From Psilocybe azurescens (Eukaryota; Basidiomycota; Agaricomycetes; Agaricales; Agrocybaceae): a DNA stretch of 64,000 nucleotides. The translations under genes and the position numbers were made by a program. How positions within the stretch are numbered: position 1 is the first letter of the stretch; every line of letters begins with the position of its first letter. The DNA lies in contig JAJIRX010000601.1 of assembly GCA_023853785.1 (NCBI GenBank), forward strand, positions 1 through 64,000. Direction: 5' to 3'. Under the pieces are notes generated by a model, which saw only the letters and a list, made by a program, of their open reading frames with translations, ran no database searches and was not told the DNA's origin. Positions 55,540-64,000 of this stretch are shown here, in pieces.

Positions 55540-57296
55540 ATGGCTTTCAAAAACGCTCTCTCTGCTCTTGTGTTGGCTCTTCCTCTCCTTGTCAATGGTG
55601 AGTTACATGAGTGAACAGGTGCAAGCCAGCGTATTCCTCGTCTCTGACTTATTCTACAGGATTAAGAACCAAGCGAGCGACTTGCCCTGACGGTGTCAAT
55701 ACTGCCATCAACGCAGCGTGCTGCAACCTCTTCCCGGTTGTCCAGGACATCACGGAGAACTTGTTCGAGAACGAGTGTGGTGATGGGGTTCGTATATTTT
55801 TCTTTTCCACAATAGGATTATTCTTTAATGCACTTTATAATAGGCTCATGGAGCTCTTCGTCTCCTATTCCACGATGCCATCGGTATTTCGCCTTCTGTG
55901 GGGTACGCACTGCTTAGTTTTGGCCCGTTGTACATCTTGCTGAGACTTCGCCATCTAGTGGTGGAGGAGCTGACGGCTCTATTGCTGTCTTCAACGAAAC
56001 CGAGTTGACCTTCCATGCCAACACTGGTATCGACGATGTCCTCGATGCCCTTGGTCCATTCCTCATCAAACATTCTGACAAGGTCACTGCCGGAGACTTG
56101 TAAGCGTCCTTTAGATACTGCAAGCGCGGTCTCTGATGTACGATGTAGCATTCAACTGGCCGGCGCAGTCAGTCTTGTTCAGTGCAATGGTGCACCTCGC
56201 ATTCCGTTCTTCATGGGACGTGCGCCCCCAAGGCAGCTTCACCTCCTGACTTGGTACCCGAACCTTTCGATAGCGTCCAGAAGATTCTCCAACGTTTCGG
56301 TGAACTCGGATTCACGACTGAGGAAATCGTCGCAGTTGTTGGTGGATCTCACAGTATTGCTGGTGCTGATGATGTCGTACCCGACCTGGAGGGGTAGGTC
56401 GAATTTTGATTAACTTCTGGTCTCTTTGCTCATCCACCTTTAGTGTTCCCTTCGATCAGACACCTGATATGTTTGACAGTGAGTGATACTGCTGTAGGAA
56501 ATCACGACCGTCATTACTCACCTGTATAAAGCCCAAATTTTCGTCGATGTCCAACTCCGTGGTACTCTCTTCCCAGGGTAGGTACCCCAGTTAAGTTTGA
56601 TGATTTCCTTGCTAAATAAACTACCTCCTATGTAGACAAGGAAATACACAAGGCGAAGTCGAGACTTCCGTGCCAGGAACCGTTCGCCTCCAATCCGACC
56701 ATCTCGTAGGTCACACTGCCCTCGTATCACGCTCACAAACAGTTAACTTGCCGTACTTAACAGCTTGCTCGAGACTCGGCAACTAACTGTGAATGGCAAT
56801 CTTTCGTCAGTGAGTCATAATGCTACTTTGCTGTAAGTATTTGTAGTCACCTAGATTTTCACAGACAACCAGTCAAAGATGGCGCAAGTCTTCGGCCAAG
56901 CTGTCCTCAAGCTTTCCCTTTTGGGTCAGGATCAAAGCAAGGCTAGAATGATCAATGTTCTGTTCAAATGCAAAAGATACTAATGCCAAGGCACAGATGA
57001 CTGACTGCTCGGAGGTCATTCCCAAGGCTATTCCCTTTACTGGTGGTCCCGCCAAGCTCCCACCAGGCCAAACAATGCAAGATATCGAGCAGGCTGTAAG
57101 TTAGCTTCGGATAATACGAACAGTCGCTGAACGTACAACTAGTGTGCCACTGCCGCATTCCCTTCCCTGGCCACTCAACCAGGCCCACCCACCACCGTTC
57201 CATCTATGTATGTTAATTATTCTTCATTTTTTACTTTATATGCTAATCCGTTTCCTCCACCAGCCCCCAGGTCTAGGAGGTTTACCCATAGCATGT
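55540..57296 (+). CDS. Secreted class II haem peroxidase, generic-peroxidase type (LiP/MnP/VP superfamily)
   Basis: Start [20 protein letters not shown] (signal peptide), then [20 protein letters not shown] with the family cysteines. The distal site [10 protein letters not shown] gives Arg and His; calcium site GGGADGSI; proximal His in [12 protein letters not shown]. Further motifs are [46 protein letters not shown] and MTDCSEVIP. About ten short introns. The Mn site is incomplete: the two Glu of CGEDAHE are Asp and Gly here (CGDGAHG), and only the third ligand Asp (GAD) remains. The LiP/VP catalytic Trp position is Val (VVGGSH). So neither Mn oxidation nor long-range lignin oxidation is expected; generic peroxidases act on low-redox phenolics. 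One C appears missing in a C5 run (56225-56229). The intron at 56942-56996 starts with GC. The exact C-terminus is uncertain (57275-57512). Confidence 0.88.
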
Positions 57297-57512
57297 AGCT
57301 TTGTCTTGTCTTTCCTATTTACTTGTCTCGGTTTCAATGGTTCTCGGTTGAAGACTCGATCCTGCTTTGTATTACCACGGTATATAAACAAACATCACTG
57401 CGAATTAGAATTTTTCTTCAATATGTCAAGCTCGATTGAATGCTTGTCAAGAAAACAAAAAAATATCAAGAGTTCGGTGTTGGTGGCCTTGCCTATGGGT
57501 CAGGATTGGTGA

Positions 57513-58580
57513 TCATGGAAATTATCACGTGAATCTAATATCAGGAGAACCAGTAGCGGCTGGCCATGGACCCAATCTGAATTTGAATGAGGGCCTAAAC
57601 TGCCGCCTCAGGCCTGACGAGACCTGAAGCCTGAAGGATAGTTCAAATATCCACTGACGACATGAGGGGACAGTAAATGTTACCAGAAAATGGACACTTA
57701 AATGGTGTAGATCGTGAAAGCCTTGCGTCACCAGGCTCACTGAGAGTCATGCAGAGAATGACAGGACCACGATATATCGATAGAATGACTGACTGGGCTA
57801 CAGGTGTGTACGGTGCATAATGTAAGAGAGAAGTCGGTGTCGAAGGAATGGGTTGGGGATCGCGGTCATGTGTATGTGAATGTAGAAGATAAGATAATAT
57901 GGAAAGGGGCTGTGGTAAGACTGGGGCACCAGGCTTACAGATCATCTCTTTTTTGAACTCTGGGACGATTGGGTCCTCGACAGACTTGCGATCTACAGCC
58001 AATTGGTTACTAAGGGGTATTACTAAACGAGGCGAGTGTCCAAGGATGCTGTCATTCTTTTGGGTAGTTATCCCGCCGTCGGAAACCCGGCTTTGCAACA
58101 AATGGGACCAGTAAGACACGCTGTTCACGGACACTGATACTCGATGCTTTTTGATCACCTTCGTGCTAATGCATCATCACCGGCGCTACAAATATGATCT
58201 ACGTCGCTAACCAACTCGTCAAGATCAAGATCAATTAAGCAGGCGCACTGATAATTGATGATGACATAAAGTTCCAAATGCTGTGAGCTTCTTTCTTCTT
58301 GACGACCTGGTACATATCAATGTTTAGTCCTGAGAATGAAATGAAATTAGAATAATCATACTTCGAATTCGAGAGGAAGAGAATTCTGAATCGTTCAATG
58401 AGGAAGATCACAATTGATACAGAACTTGTAAGCTAGTCATACCAATCCGTCAAGTAATAATTGTTACACCAATATGGTGCTATAAATACACTCTAGTATC
58501 TACTTACTCTGACTGTATATGAAGCGGTGAGTTGTCAGGCTCACAGAACTAGAAACACAACTGATGGCAATATCAGTTGT
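57513..58580. other. Region between peroxidase and membrane gene, no gene recognised
   Basis: A 171-codon minus-strand frame (57643-58158) is open but has no recognisable domain, so I do not call it. The rest is AT-rich. The 3' untranslated regions of the two converging flanking genes probably lie here. Confidence 0.4.
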
Positions 58581-58582
58581 CT

Positions 58583-60356
58583 CTAGATCACTCTTCCGAA
58601 TGTCCTGTCTTCCATTTCAATCTCTGATGGAATAGTACCTGCTGAGGGCCCTATATCTGACATATGTGGGTCTGTTTGGTCGTCCGCGTATGATTCCGAA
58701 GTGGTAGGATCTCTATTGGGATGCACGAAGCTCGGCAAAGCCCCGCTATATATTGTGCTTCCACTGGACACCGAAGGTCGTTGCTTCAGAATGAGGAGTA
58801 ACACCCTTGTCGATAATACGGAATGCATGACCCTCTGTGGACTGCAGGGAATTATTCACAGTATTCATAGTGCCTTAAATGTTCAATACACTTACGTAGC
58901 AAGCCAGTTATCGAATTCGGGCTAGTGCATTTCAGTACTGGTGAATTAGAAATATAAATTGACGGAGAGAGATTCATACACTCACAGGAGCAAGTATAGG
59001 TACAAGCACGTTAGCAATGGAGATGGCTGGACAATTATTTAATAAATTGTCCCTGAGATCGAGAGTATTTAGATACTTACACAGCAGGTAGACATAGAAG
59101 TAGAGCCCTAGAAATTCAATTCAATTATCCGATACGGCAAACATATAATGTTTACCTACCATCTCTGTACATTTGTGCAATCCAATCTCTTCTTGAATGT
59201 CTAACTAAAAGACTTTAAAGATCAATCCGTCTGCTATTTAATAAGAACCCACCATGACGATAGGCTTTGATCCCGGTTAATACAGCTATCGCTTTTGGTA
59301 CATGTAAGTACCGCTTGCTTTATAACGAGGTCAACAAGCTCACTGGTTTCAGAGACTGCAATCAAGATGTAAGAGAAGATGATAATGGTGCCGGCATGCC
59401 CAAGCTCACAGCTCCCAGATTTATTGGGTATATCTAATACACCATCAATGACAGAGTCGTATATATTCAGCGAACGGAATACTCACATTTAAGAGATCTG
59501 ACTTCGAGTTCAGTGACAACCAATGCAGGAATAAAAGTGATCTAAGGTTTATTTGACAACTTGGTTACCGTCCATTGAGCGAGTAGTCCAGAATTTACCG
59601 AGCTTGAGATGCACAATGTAATCAAGATATATCGTTCCCGACTCCAAATTGCATATGTACGTATTATCAAGATCACTAGAAAAACATAATTTTGGTCAGC
59701 GTGTACTAGGAAAGACAAAAAGCACAGCTGCCATGGGCGTACCCTCAGAAATAAGGACTCCGGACGCGATGAACCCTAGAGAAAACTTAGTCAGTCGGCT
59801 TACATGCAAAAATTGCTGGTGCGGCGTACATGTAACGACAGTGAACTTTGCCGTGCATCCCTAATGACTTTCAATCAGTAGATTTTCTGACGACAAAGGT
59901 CACACAATACGAGCCTCTGGGCTATCGCCACCGAGCAAGACTACCAGGAATTATGTTAAACTCACTACCACTATTGGATATTTGAGGAGAAAAACTCACG
60001 GCGAAGAGACAAGAACGTGTCAATAAATGGAAGATATCTGTTGAGTATGAAAAGGATGGTGCCAAGACTCCACTTAGGAAACCAGACCAAGGAAACCTTG
60101 TGATTATTTATGAGCTGTCGATGAATACGGAGTATCATTGCACGCGTACCTCTTGGTCAAGTAGGCAAAGGTAGTCGTAGACCTAATATATGCATGAGTA
60201 CTAAATAATGGGGAGGTACTTCGATTAATCGACCTACAAGCAAGGTTCCACACGCCAGCACAGAGGCTGTAACCACATCGGGGACCAAAACCTGGACATG
60301 TGATCTATTATCCTTGAACAAAAGAAATGACGCTAAACGGCTACCGTTGGTGACAT
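58583..60356 (-). CDS. DUF6533-type fungal seven-helix membrane protein
   Basis: ATG at 60354-60356 (MSPT), then an intron GTAGCC...TCCAG and exon VLVPDVVTASVLACGTLL. The N-terminal DUF6533 signature follows: VYDYLCLLDQE, an intron, then VSLVWFPKWSLGTILFILNR and YLPFIDTFLSLR. Later short exons give GLYFYVYLL and SISIANVLVPILAP helices. The last exon carries MHSVLSTRVLLLILKQRPS and a Ser/Asp-rich cytosolic tail ending DRTFGRVI (stop at 58583). Family knowledge: these proteins are expanded in mushrooms, with a receptor-like topology and unknown ligand. Exons in the middle (about 59000-59950) are short and I resolved only some of them. No frame problem was seen in the exons read. Confidence 0.72.
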
Positions 60357-60967
60357 TTCTATCCTAGTATTGGCTACTTTCAGCGATGAGAGAGTAGTGT
60401 GTTTCCAGTCGACGAGTTGTGAAGCTTGAAGGTGTCTTGGAAGGAGCCTCAAAGTCTCTCGAAGGTGTAATTAGGTCAAGATGAACAAAAATGTCTTAAA
60501 AATAAACAACTCGACAACGATTCAGGCGAAATAGGAAGCACAGGGAGGCATCTGCCATACTATTTGCGCCACATGATCGGGAACCGTGAAGTCGCCACGA
60601 GCCTCACGTTATCAGAAATTATCAATGACTACTATATTGTTAACATGTTTATAAAACAACATCAATCATTTTCATACAGAGTCCCCTGCAGGGTGGACAC
60701 ATTGTTTCGTACTTTGAACGAATAAAAGTTAGGGTAACTGCAAGATATCCCCTCCGAGCTCGATATTAGAGTTATAAGGGTCACATGCACTTGATTGTTA
60801 TGCGACTCGTGGACTGAAATATGGTCCAATAGCCAAGCTCATTCTGCTGAGCTATCACCGCTTACAATGGAGCAGTACTATTATAGCGTGCAATTATAGC
60901 ACGTTCGAAGACAAATAGTATCGCCTTCTTATCTGCTATCGTCTACGACTCAGCCGAGAATCCATTT

Positions 60968-61361
60968 TTACCAGCTATTACTCCAAATTGATGGAGGATC
61001 CACTCCATGCTTGGGGGCGCTAACTACTAACTTCATCTGCTCGCCAATACAAAAGTTCAAAAGAGCCATGACACGCCCCGGTGGCTTTACATAGTATTCT
61101 GTAACTCCATCGCTGGCTATAGTAATTATGCGGATGTTTCTTCTAACGTCTTCGATCTGATGAAGAGTGTCTAAATGCGTAGCATACCATTTCGAAAGCC
61201 AATTTTTCACACGTAATCCCTCGTGGTCCAAAATGAATTGATGAGGTTATACAAGACTCCCATGCTAAAAGTCTCAAGGCGCGATTTGAATATCGGATTG
61301 CCGAGGAGGCCAGAAGTAAAAGTAAAAATAAGACAAAACCCTGCGCCCACCTTTGGCCGCC
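60968..61361 (-). CDS. Hypothetical protein with N-terminal signal/anchor
   Basis: ATG at about 61361 opens MGGQRWAQGFVLFLLLLLAS, a strong signal peptide or anchor. A second overlapping frame continues as LRVKNWLSKWYATHLDTL, IEDVRRNIRIITIASDGVTE and YYVKPPGRVMALLNF to a stop at 60968. The two parts need a splice or an indel to join. I do not recognise the family. It is divergent from the glycoprotein gene at 61648. Confidence 0.4.
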
Positions 61362-61647
61362 CATACTTGACGCACTCAAATTAGTCTTGGCTAATGGAAG
61401 AGGCACATGGAGTGAGAAGTGTTATTATATACAAATCATCTTATGACCGCCGGTATTTTAATGCAATGTATGTGAATACCCACATTCATTTCTATGTAGG
61501 GCAGATGAGCGCTTCAATTTGAACGTTTTCAATCTTGAGGTGAACATGTAAACACTATTTTTAGATTTGTTTGAACAACGGTCACGTGTTATTCCGGAGT
61601 TAAAACGCAACTTCACCCTTTCCCGATCCCAATAATAGTCAACCACC

Positions 61648-63109
61648 ATGTATTCTTATTCTTTACTGCTCGCCATACTTTTATTTAAAATACATCCTAT
61701 CTCTGTCGTCGCATCTGCAGAAGCCCCTCTCGTCACAGTAGCCCCAACGCGCGTTATCGCCAAGCGCCAAACCCCTATTTTATCGACTTTACAATACGCC
61801 TACACTGGTCTACCATACCAAGTATATCCTTTTCAGGTCCTCCGAGGCCCACAGTTTGGATTTAATCAATGCAACTCCATGACCCTCGGTCCCAATTCTA
61901 ATTGCCAGACTCTTATTTTCAATGGTCCGGTGCGTAGGAGGATACCCTTTCTGTTCCCCGCCGCATGATCCACTGAGTTGACATTTGGCGGGCAGGATGA
62001 TTTCTGCCTGTGGGGATCGCCGGATCCAAATGGCCAAATTGGAAGTGTCGAAGCTAAAGTCGTTGCATATTGCACAAAGCCTTATCACGGTACTCGCCTT
62101 ATTCCCCGGATGCCATCACTGGGCTTCAGGTCTGCATCTCTCCTTTCATTTAGAATTAATGGCCGTCCCGCCTTTGCTCATGTTGCCCCTTCTACCATAT
62201 AAAGTGGATAAGAACTTCGGCGTATATCCAAGTCACTGGATTTATCAAGAATTCTGGCATCGGCCTCGATAACACAACAGGCAACGGTGGCGAACTTGAT
62301 CCCCACGGCGCGGATCTGCAAGGAAACCCTCTTGGCGGTGTTGTCTACTCCAACGGGACCAAAGACTCAGATGGACATAGCCTCGTCCAGGTCATGAATT
62401 GGAATACGTGAGTATATAAGCCCAACTTCTGAAAGCGTACTATACAAGATTATACAGAACTGACTGATAATTGGTTAGCTTCGTGGGCGACGGCCAGTTC
62501 TGCTTCAAAGCATGTTTCAACTCCGTCACTTCTCCCGACTATTGCGAGAACAGATATGACCTCGTTGGATGCGCGTACAACATGCCCTCAGCGGTGAAGG
62601 ATGGCGAATTTACTGAATGCGATAGCGATCTGCAGGACGTTGTCGGTGTTGTCGTTAACGGTAGCATCAGTGAGTCCGATTTTATCTCGTCTATGCTTGT
62701 CGCAGATTGTCTAATCGGCCATAATGTCTTACATAGCTTCTACGTGGTCGATGCCTGATCCCTTGACTGCGACCCCGCCGTATCAACCACGCGTTCCCGC
62801 GTCTTCGAACTGCAAGACTCACCACGCTACAGATTTGTTCCTTGCTATGCCCACTTCAAGCTCGGTATGTTATCTTTTCTAGATGGCACCTATCTTTGTG
62901 AATGCTTAGCGTGTGTATACCAGAGTTCCTCGACTTCTGCGAGGACTACTGGGTCATCCGTGCGCGCATCTGGTGCATCTGTCAGCGGTAATACTGCCCC
63001 GCCGACAAATACAGGTAGCGTTAGGTCGTCAGCTTCGAGGCCTCTGCTATCTCCTGCGATTCTGTCCATCTTTGTTGGACTTAATGTGGGAGTATACTCA
63101 CTCATATAG
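61648..63109 (+). CDS. Macrophage-activating-glycoprotein-like surface protein, probably GPI-anchored
   Basis: ATG at 61648 (MYSYSLLLAILLFKIHPI, signal peptide). Mature motifs: GFNQCNSMTLGPNSNCQTL; intron 61930-61996; DDFCLWGSPDPNGQIGS; VVAYCTKPYHGTRLIP; AYIQVTGFIKNSGIGLDN; GGELDPHGADLQGNPLGG; VGDGQFCFKACFNSVTS; DLVGCAYNMPSAVKDGEF. Then YQPRVPASSNC, a Ser/Thr-rich region (SSSTSARTTGSSVRASGASV) and a hydrophobic C-terminus (SPAILSIFVGLNVGVYSL) typical of GPI addition. Many cysteines suggest a disulfide-rich ectodomain. Family knowledge: basidiomycete secreted/cell-wall glycoproteins of unclear role. One C appears missing at 62104-62107 (IPPDAITG expected), so the frame breaks there as read. 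Intron positions after 62130 are inferred. Confidence 0.8.
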
Positions 63110-63545
63110 CTTTGATGTACCCATTCAATTGAGGACCATTCGCAGGTCAAAAACATCAGCTACCTACTATAGTCAATCATTTTTCAAGTCGCCATAGTTC
63201 ATTGATTATATTTACATTCCTTTAAATTACTATACATACCACATCAGTCCAACAAAGTATAACTTTGGGCACAATTCAACCCCTCCGAGCAGCACTTTTA
63301 CTGGAAACAATGGCTCACGTATAGAAGATCAAATACAAGGTTGGGTTGGTAGGATATGTACATGCTGACGTGCAATTTCCACCAAGCTCAGTGCAATCGT
63401 CTACAGGTGCCGATGTGTCCAACCAAATCCTGACACCTCAGTATCATCGGCTATAGCAGTGAAGCTTACTGGGTGCTGTGGCTCCAAAATGATCGAATTT
63501 AATTGGAGAAGAGGAGCCATCGTTCACTGAACATGATAACATGAT
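63110..63545. other. 3' region of the glycoprotein gene and spacer
   Basis: AT-rich, no gene or repeat seen. Confidence 0.4.
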
Positions 63546-63583
63546 GTGGATGATCCCGACTACCAATCTGGGCGTTCTCGTAC

Positions 63584-63826
63584 ATGTCCAAGACTCACTC
63601 AGAATCACAACGCGCCAAATCTGTCCGCCAGGGTTTCAGGGCCGCGGACATCGTTAATCCCTCCGATAAACTCGTGTTCCGCATTACAACATGCTCCTCT
63701 AGTCTCGCCTTCTACATTTACAATGCAGACGACCACGAATGGGCTGAATCCGATGAACGCCCTCTCTTGCCGCCACCTGTTACTTGTCGCTCTGGTCAAT
63801 TCAATGCTAGTGTGTATATTGCATAA
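63584..63826 (+). CDS. Small hypothetical ORF
   Basis: An 80-codon plus-strand frame (MSKTHSESQRAKSVRQGF, NPSDKLVFRITTCSSSLAFY, ADDHEWAESDERPLLPPP, stop at 63824-63826). A second frame over the same bases is also open. There is no recognised domain. It could be the last exon of a gene starting further left. Weak support. Confidence 0.25.
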   Translation: MSKTHSESQRAKSVRQGFRAADIVNPSDKLVFRITTCSSSLAFYIYNADDHEWAESDERPLLPPPVTCRSGQFNASVYIA

Positions 63827-64000
63827 AAATAGTCTATATTAATTGACACAATTGAGATTATAGCATATAGGACAGTGCTGTTGGGTATGTACTTTGAAAT
63901 ATGGGTCACAGATCTACTTGTCATTTAAGCAACATTTAAGCAGAATCGTAGAATGATTTGAATTAAATCTCCGCTTGAAAGAACTGGAACAATGCGGAGC

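Noticed and set aside
55540..57296. Calling the peroxidase a manganese or lignin peroxidase
   Set aside because: Two of three Mn ligands and the catalytic Trp are absent, so the more specific names are not justified.
57643..58158. 171-codon minus-strand ORF
   Set aside because: No recognisable domain or splice partner; it lies in the 3' region between convergent genes.

Overview
The window looks like nuclear DNA of an agaricomycete (mushroom-forming basidiomycete). Genes have many short introns of about 45-60 bases with GT..AG ends and CTAAT-type branch sites. There is a KDZ-type transposase with its cysteine cluster, a secreted class II (lignin-degradation family) haem peroxidase, a DUF6533-type membrane protein, a macrophage-activating-glycoprotein-like surface protein and several mushroom-restricted families. 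The species cannot be named from the sequence.

Layout. 1-2.5 kb: two decayed minus-strand genes of mushroom-specific families. 3.6-7.1 kb: a KDZ DNA transposase. 8.0-42.4 kb: three head-to-tail units (about 7981-14505, 14506-24133, 24134-42450). Each carries a minus-strand multi-pass membrane protein gene and, at its right end, a minus-strand Gdt1/TMEM165-like cation/proton antiporter gene. The membrane protein is intact only in the middle unit (294 aa over four exons). All three Gdt1 copies are broken, each differently. Unit 1 carries a 160-bp satellite, unit 2 a TIR element and a LINE 3' end, and unit 3 a block of about 9.7 kb. That block holds a complete-looking Crypton-type tyrosine recombinase next to an XPG/GEN1-like nuclease in the same orientation, plus a minisatellite, palindromes and a hAT-type MITE. 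Another small TIR element lies just to its right.

42.7-49.3 kb: a large BRCT-repeat gene (Rtt107/Brc1/PTIP-like), the conserved housekeeping gene of the window, divergent from the third Gdt1 copy. The unit ends abruptly at about 42.45 kb, so this was probably the ancestral position of Gdt1. 50.9-51.7 kb: a single-exon mushroom-specific protein with a possible PD-(D/E)XK-like motif. 55.5-57.3 kb: a class II peroxidase lacking both the Mn site and the catalytic tryptophan (generic-peroxidase type). 58.6-60.4 kb: a DUF6533-type membrane protein. 61.6-63.1 kb: a GPI-anchored-looking surface glycoprotein.

Caveat. Several otherwise well-preserved genes (BRCT protein, peroxidase, glycoprotein, XPG nuclease, Gdt1 copy 3) each carry a one-base discrepancy inside a C, G or A homopolymer. 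This looks like residual base-calling error in the assembly, so single-base frameshifts here should not by themselves be read as gene death. Exon boundaries were inferred by eye.
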